Below, one piece after another: positions 5,752-7,824 of a stretch of 7,824 nucleotides of DNA (within the stretch, counting starts at the first letter, position 1; every line of letters begins with the position of its first letter). Source of the stretch: Pseudomonadota bacterium (GTDB taxonomy: Bacteria; Pseudomonadota; Gammaproteobacteria; Xanthomonadales; Rhodanobacteraceae); the NCBI GenBank assembly GCA_021798675.1, contig JAJZGE010000066.1, positions 1-7,824 on the forward strand, given 5' to 3'. A model generated the notes under the pieces. That model made no database searches, was not told where the DNA came from, and was given only the letters and a program-made list of their open reading frames with translations. A program made the translations under genes and the position numbers.

Positions 5752-6464
5752 ACGCCGCCAGCCAACGCCGGCTGACCCCGGTCCTGGTCATTCTCGCGCT
5801 GTTGCTGGGCATGGTATGGCTGGCGCTGCTGGCAGGTGTCGGCCGCGGCGTGCGCTGGAACGCGCCGCGCGCCGCGGCCCTGCCGCGACCGGCCGGCCGG
5901 CCAGCGGGCCTGCCGACACCGCTGCCGCTGGCGGAGTTCGCGCCGGTATGGCAGCAGTCGCTGTTCAGCCCCGACCGCAAGCCCGAGGCGCATGCCGCCA
6001 ACGGCGGCAGCAGCATCGGCGACCTCTCGCTGACCGGCATCATCCTCACCCCGCACCTGCACATGGCGCTGCTGCACGACAAGAACGGCAACAAGGAGCT
6101 GCGCCTGCGCGAGGGGCAGTCGCTGCCCGACGGCAGCCTGAGCCTGGTCGAGGTGAAGCCGCGTTCGGTGATCATCGATTCGTCGCAGGGCCGCACGGAA
6201 TTGAAGCTGCCTGCCGGCGCGCCGATCGACGCCGCCAAGGCGGGGCCGGCGCCCGCCGCGATGCCGTCCCCATCGCCACAGGGCGGCGCTGCCCCCGGCG
6301 CCGACAGCGTGCAGCGGGTGGAGTCGATGTCCCGGAGCGGGCCGCCCCCGCTCGCGCCGCCGCAATACAGTCCGCAGCAACTCGATCGCCTGCGCAAACT
6401 CAAGGCCGCGATCCTGCAACGCCGCGCCGCCAGCCAGGCCGCGAACCACGAAGGAGTCCACTGA
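5748..6464 (+). CDS. xpsN: XpsN/GspC-like inner-membrane coupling protein
   Basis: In Xanthomonas, XpsN is an inner-membrane protein that associates with the secretin XpsD and is regarded as standing in for GspC. The 238-residue product has a short basic N terminus, one membrane span near 11-31 (VLVILALLLGMVWLALLAGV), a Pro/Ala-rich linker (about 39-61) and a periplasmic domain over about 64-155. That domain starts FAPVWQQSLFSPDRKP and continues with LSLTGIILTP, LREGQSLPDG and VIIDSSQGRTELKL, which matches the pattern of the GspC homology region. A Pro/Ser/Gly linker leads to a basic C-terminal helix (YSPQQLDRLRKLKAAILQRR). No PDZ domain is seen, unlike classical GspC. It should not be equated with enterobacterial GspN, which is a different protein. 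The gspD start follows three bases after its stop. Confidence 0.85.
   Translation: MNAASQRRLTPVLVILALLLGMVWLALLAGVGRGVRWNAPRAAALPRPAGRPAGLPTPLPLAEFAPVWQQSLFSPDRKPEAHAANGGSSIGDLSLTGIILTPHLHMALLHDKNGNKELRLREGQSLPDGSLSLVEVKPRSVIIDSSQGRTELKLPAGAPIDAAKAGPAPAAMPSPSPQGGAAPGADSVQRVESMSRSGPPPLAPPQYSPQQLDRLRKLKAAILQRRAASQAANHEGVH
6451..6456 (+). promoter_or_regulatory. Ribosome binding site for gspD
   Basis: AAGGAG, a full match to the anti-Shine-Dalgarno core, sits in the last codons of xpsN, eleven bases before the gspD ATG at 6468. The spacing is a little long but no better start is available: the next ATG (6534) would remove the charged part of the signal peptide. Confidence 0.65.
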
Positions 6465-6467
6465 TCC

Positions 6468-7824
6468 ATGTCCCGCCTGTCCGCCTTCGCGCGTTCGCGA
6501 ACATCCGCCCGCCTTCGATACGGCCTGCCGCGCATGGCCGCCTTCGCCGCGCTGGTCGTCCTGTCCGGTTGTGCCAGCATGCCGCCACAGCCGGACGACG
6601 CCTCGCTGCAACGCGAGGCGATGGCCGGCACACACGCGCCGGTGCCGGCACCGTTGCCGCTCAACAACGACCGCACCACCACCACCCGCGTCGCCGCACT
6701 GCCGCAGGTCAGCCGCGGCAGCGGCCAGTTCGTGCACGCCACCGGGCTGGCTACGCCGCGCCCGGCGCCGGCCGGCGCCAACGGCGTGACCTTCAACTTC
6801 GAGAACCAGCCGGTGCAGGCGGTGGTGAAGGCGATCCTGGGCGACCTGCTGAAGAAGAACTACACCATCGTGCCCGGCGTGCAGGGCAACATCTCCTTCT
6901 CCACCTCCGAGCCGGTGGACGCCAGCCAGGCCCTGCCGATCCTGGAGACCCTGCTGTCGTGGACCAACAACGCCCTGGTCGAGCGCAACGGCAGCTACGT
7001 GGTGCTACCGGCCAAGGACGCGGTGGGCGGCAACCTGGTGCCCAGCCTCGGCGCCGCGGCGCCGGCGGGCGGCCTGCAGGCGCGGCTGTTCCCGCTGCAC
7101 TACATCGCCGCGGCCGAGATGCAGAAGCTGATCAAGCCGTTCGCGCGGCCCGACGCGGTGCTGCTGGTCGATTCCGCGCGCAACGTGATCGTGATGGCCG
7201 GCACGCCGGACGAGCTGGCGAACTACCAGCGCACCGTCAGCACCTTCGACGTGGACTGGCTGCGCGGCATGTCGGTAGGCGTGTTCAGCCTGCAGCACGC
7301 CGACGTCGAGCAGCTGATGCCCAAGCTCGACGAGATGTTCGGTCCCAAGGGCGACACCCCGCTGGCCGGCATGCTGCGCTTCATCCCGATCAAGCGCACC
7401 AACGCGCTGGTGGTGATCAGTACGCAGCCGAACTACGTCGACGAGGTGGGCAACTGGATCGCCCGCATCGACCAGGGCGGCGGCAACCAGCCGCAGCTCT
7501 ACGTGTACGACGTGCGCAACATCAAGGCTTCCGACCTCGCCAAATACCTGGCGCAGATCTACGCCGGCGGCAGCGGCGATTCGGGCTCCGGCGGCGGCGA
7601 GGTCGGTCCCGGACTCAGCGCGGGCACGCTGGGCACCAACAACAACGCGCGCGGTTCGGCCAGCGGCATGGGCAGCACGGCGGGCAGCTTCGGCAGCAGC
7701 AACACCGCTGCCGGCGGCGGGGTGGGCGGCCTGGGCAGTGGCGTCGGCGGGCTGGGCGGCAATAGCGGCGGCACCGGCCTGGGCGGTGGTCTGGGCAACC
7801 GGCTTGGCGGCCTGTCCGGCGGCG
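6468..7824 (+). CDS. gspD: GspD, T2SS outer-membrane secretin, lipoprotein type (3'-partial)
   Basis: GspD is the multimeric outer-membrane channel through which folded exoproteins leave the cell. The frame starts at ATG 6468 and stays open to the window end, giving 452 residues of a protein that in the XpsD family is about 750 long. The signal has an Arg-rich N region, a hydrophobic core and lipobox LSGC with Cys35, so the protein is probably acylated; Xanthomonas XpsD is a known lipoprotein. The periplasmic ring domains follow in order: N0 about 107-185 (VTFNFENQPVQAVVKAI), N1 about 203-267 (LFPLHYIAAAEMQKLIKPFA, then SARNVIVMAGTPDEL), N2 about 268-340 (VFSLQHADVEQL, then IKRTNALVVIS) and the start of N3 from about 341 (LYVYDVRNIKASDLAKYL). 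N3 is interrupted by a glycine-rich insert. The membrane-gate region lies beyond the window. Confidence 0.96.
   Translation, partial: MSRLSAFARSRTSARLRYGLPRMAAFAALVVLSGCASMPPQPDDASLQREAMAGTHAPVPAPLPLNNDRTTTTRVAALPQVSRGSGQFVHATGLATPRPAPAGANGVTFNFENQPVQAVVKAILGDLLKKNYTIVPGVQGNISFSTSEPVDASQALPILETLLSWTNNALVERNGSYVVLPAKDAVGGNLVPSLGAAAPAGGLQARLFPLHYIAAAEMQKLIKPFARPDAVLLVDSARNVIVMAGTPDELANYQRTVSTFDVDWLRGMSVGVFSLQHADVEQLMPKLDEMFGPKGDTPLAGMLRFIPIKRTNALVVISTQPNYVDEVGNWIARIDQGGGNQPQLYVYDVRNIKASDLAKYLAQIYAGGSGDSGSGGGEVGPGLSAGTLGTNNNARGSASGMGSTAGSFGSSNTAAGGGVGGLGSGVGGLGGNSGGTGLGGGLGNRLGGLSGG
6486..6501 (+). repeat. Short hairpin near the gspD start
   Basis: TTCGCG (6486-6491) and CGCGAA (6496-6501) are exact complements around the four-base loop CGTT, starting 18 bases after the A of the gspD ATG. 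It lies just beyond the footprint of an initiating ribosome. Any effect on secretin synthesis is speculative, since short palindromes are common in GC-rich DNA. Confidence 0.35.
7566..7824 (+). repeat. Glycine-rich low-complexity tract in gspD
   Basis: Residues 367-452 of GspD are 38 Gly out of 86 by direct count, mixed with Ser, Ala, Asn, Thr and Leu. The second half has irregular GGLG/GVGGLGG-type repeats built from GGC-rich codons. The tract interrupts the N3 domain after AQIYA and continues past the window end. Gly/Ser-rich loops at this place are known in secretins and are usually disordered in structures. The repetitive GGC DNA would favour length change by slippage. Confidence 0.85.

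Noticed and set aside
5720..7765. A 681-codon open frame on the + strand overlapping xpsN and gspD
   Set aside because: It is offset from both real genes, is dominated by Arg, Ala, Gly and Pro, and shows no recognisable domain. The frame beneath it encodes clear XpsN and GspD motifs. It is an out-of-frame shadow typical of GC-rich DNA.
7559..7798. A Pro-rich open frame on the - strand
   Set aside because: It is the complement of the glycine-rich codons of gspD (GGC read as GCC/CCG/CGC), not an independent gene.
1..7824. CRISPR array, insertion sequence, tRNA or other accessory or novel system
   Set aside because: The window is filled by ten contiguous T2SS genes with gaps of at most 28 bases, and no repeat-spacer pattern, transposase or RNA gene was seen.

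Overview
The window is one continuous stretch of a chromosomal type II secretion system (T2SS, general secretory pathway) operon, read entirely on the + strand. Ten genes can be followed in the order F-G-H-I-J-K-L-M-N-D. gspF is cut at its 5' end by the window start and gspD at its 3' end by the window end. This order, with the secretin gene last, a short 'N' gene in place of a classical gspC, and a secretin with a lipoprotein signal, is the Xps arrangement known from Xanthomonas. The high GC content and gene order point to a gammaproteobacterium of the Xanthomonadales (Lysobacterales). A Rhodanobacter/Dyella/Luteibacter-like relative is my best guess, but the genus is not proven by the sequence.

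Layout: 2-1030 gspF (inner-membrane platform); 1059-1499 gspG (major pseudopilin); 1509-2009 gspH, 2006-2413 gspI, 2410-3081 gspJ and 3078-3932 gspK (minor pseudopilins); 3929-5095 gspL and 5092-5751 gspM (platform assembly pair resembling PilM/PilN and PilO); 5748-6464 xpsN (GspC-like coupling protein); 6468-7824+ gspD (secretin). The secretin frame runs off the window without a stop.

The proteins form one machine. GspF, GspL and GspM form the inner-membrane platform. GspG polymerises into the pseudopilus, with H-I-J-K as its tip. XpsN links the platform to the GspD channel in the outer membrane. The ATPase GspE is expected just upstream, and the prepilin peptidase that processes G-K is expected elsewhere; neither lies in the window.

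From gspH to xpsN every junction is a four-base ATGA overlap, six in a row, implying strong translational coupling. The major pseudopilin and the secretin have their own separated start sites. No promoter, terminator, RNA gene, mobile element or CRISPR array was found, and there is no gene-free stretch longer than 28 bases.

I do not see a new biological system. The least expected item is a near-perfect 40-base inverted repeat (1533-1572) inside the leader-peptide codons of gspH, just after the major pseudopilin gene. Next are the glycine-rich insert in the secretin N3 region and the tandemly repeated prepilin-signature DNA at the pseudopilin gene starts.
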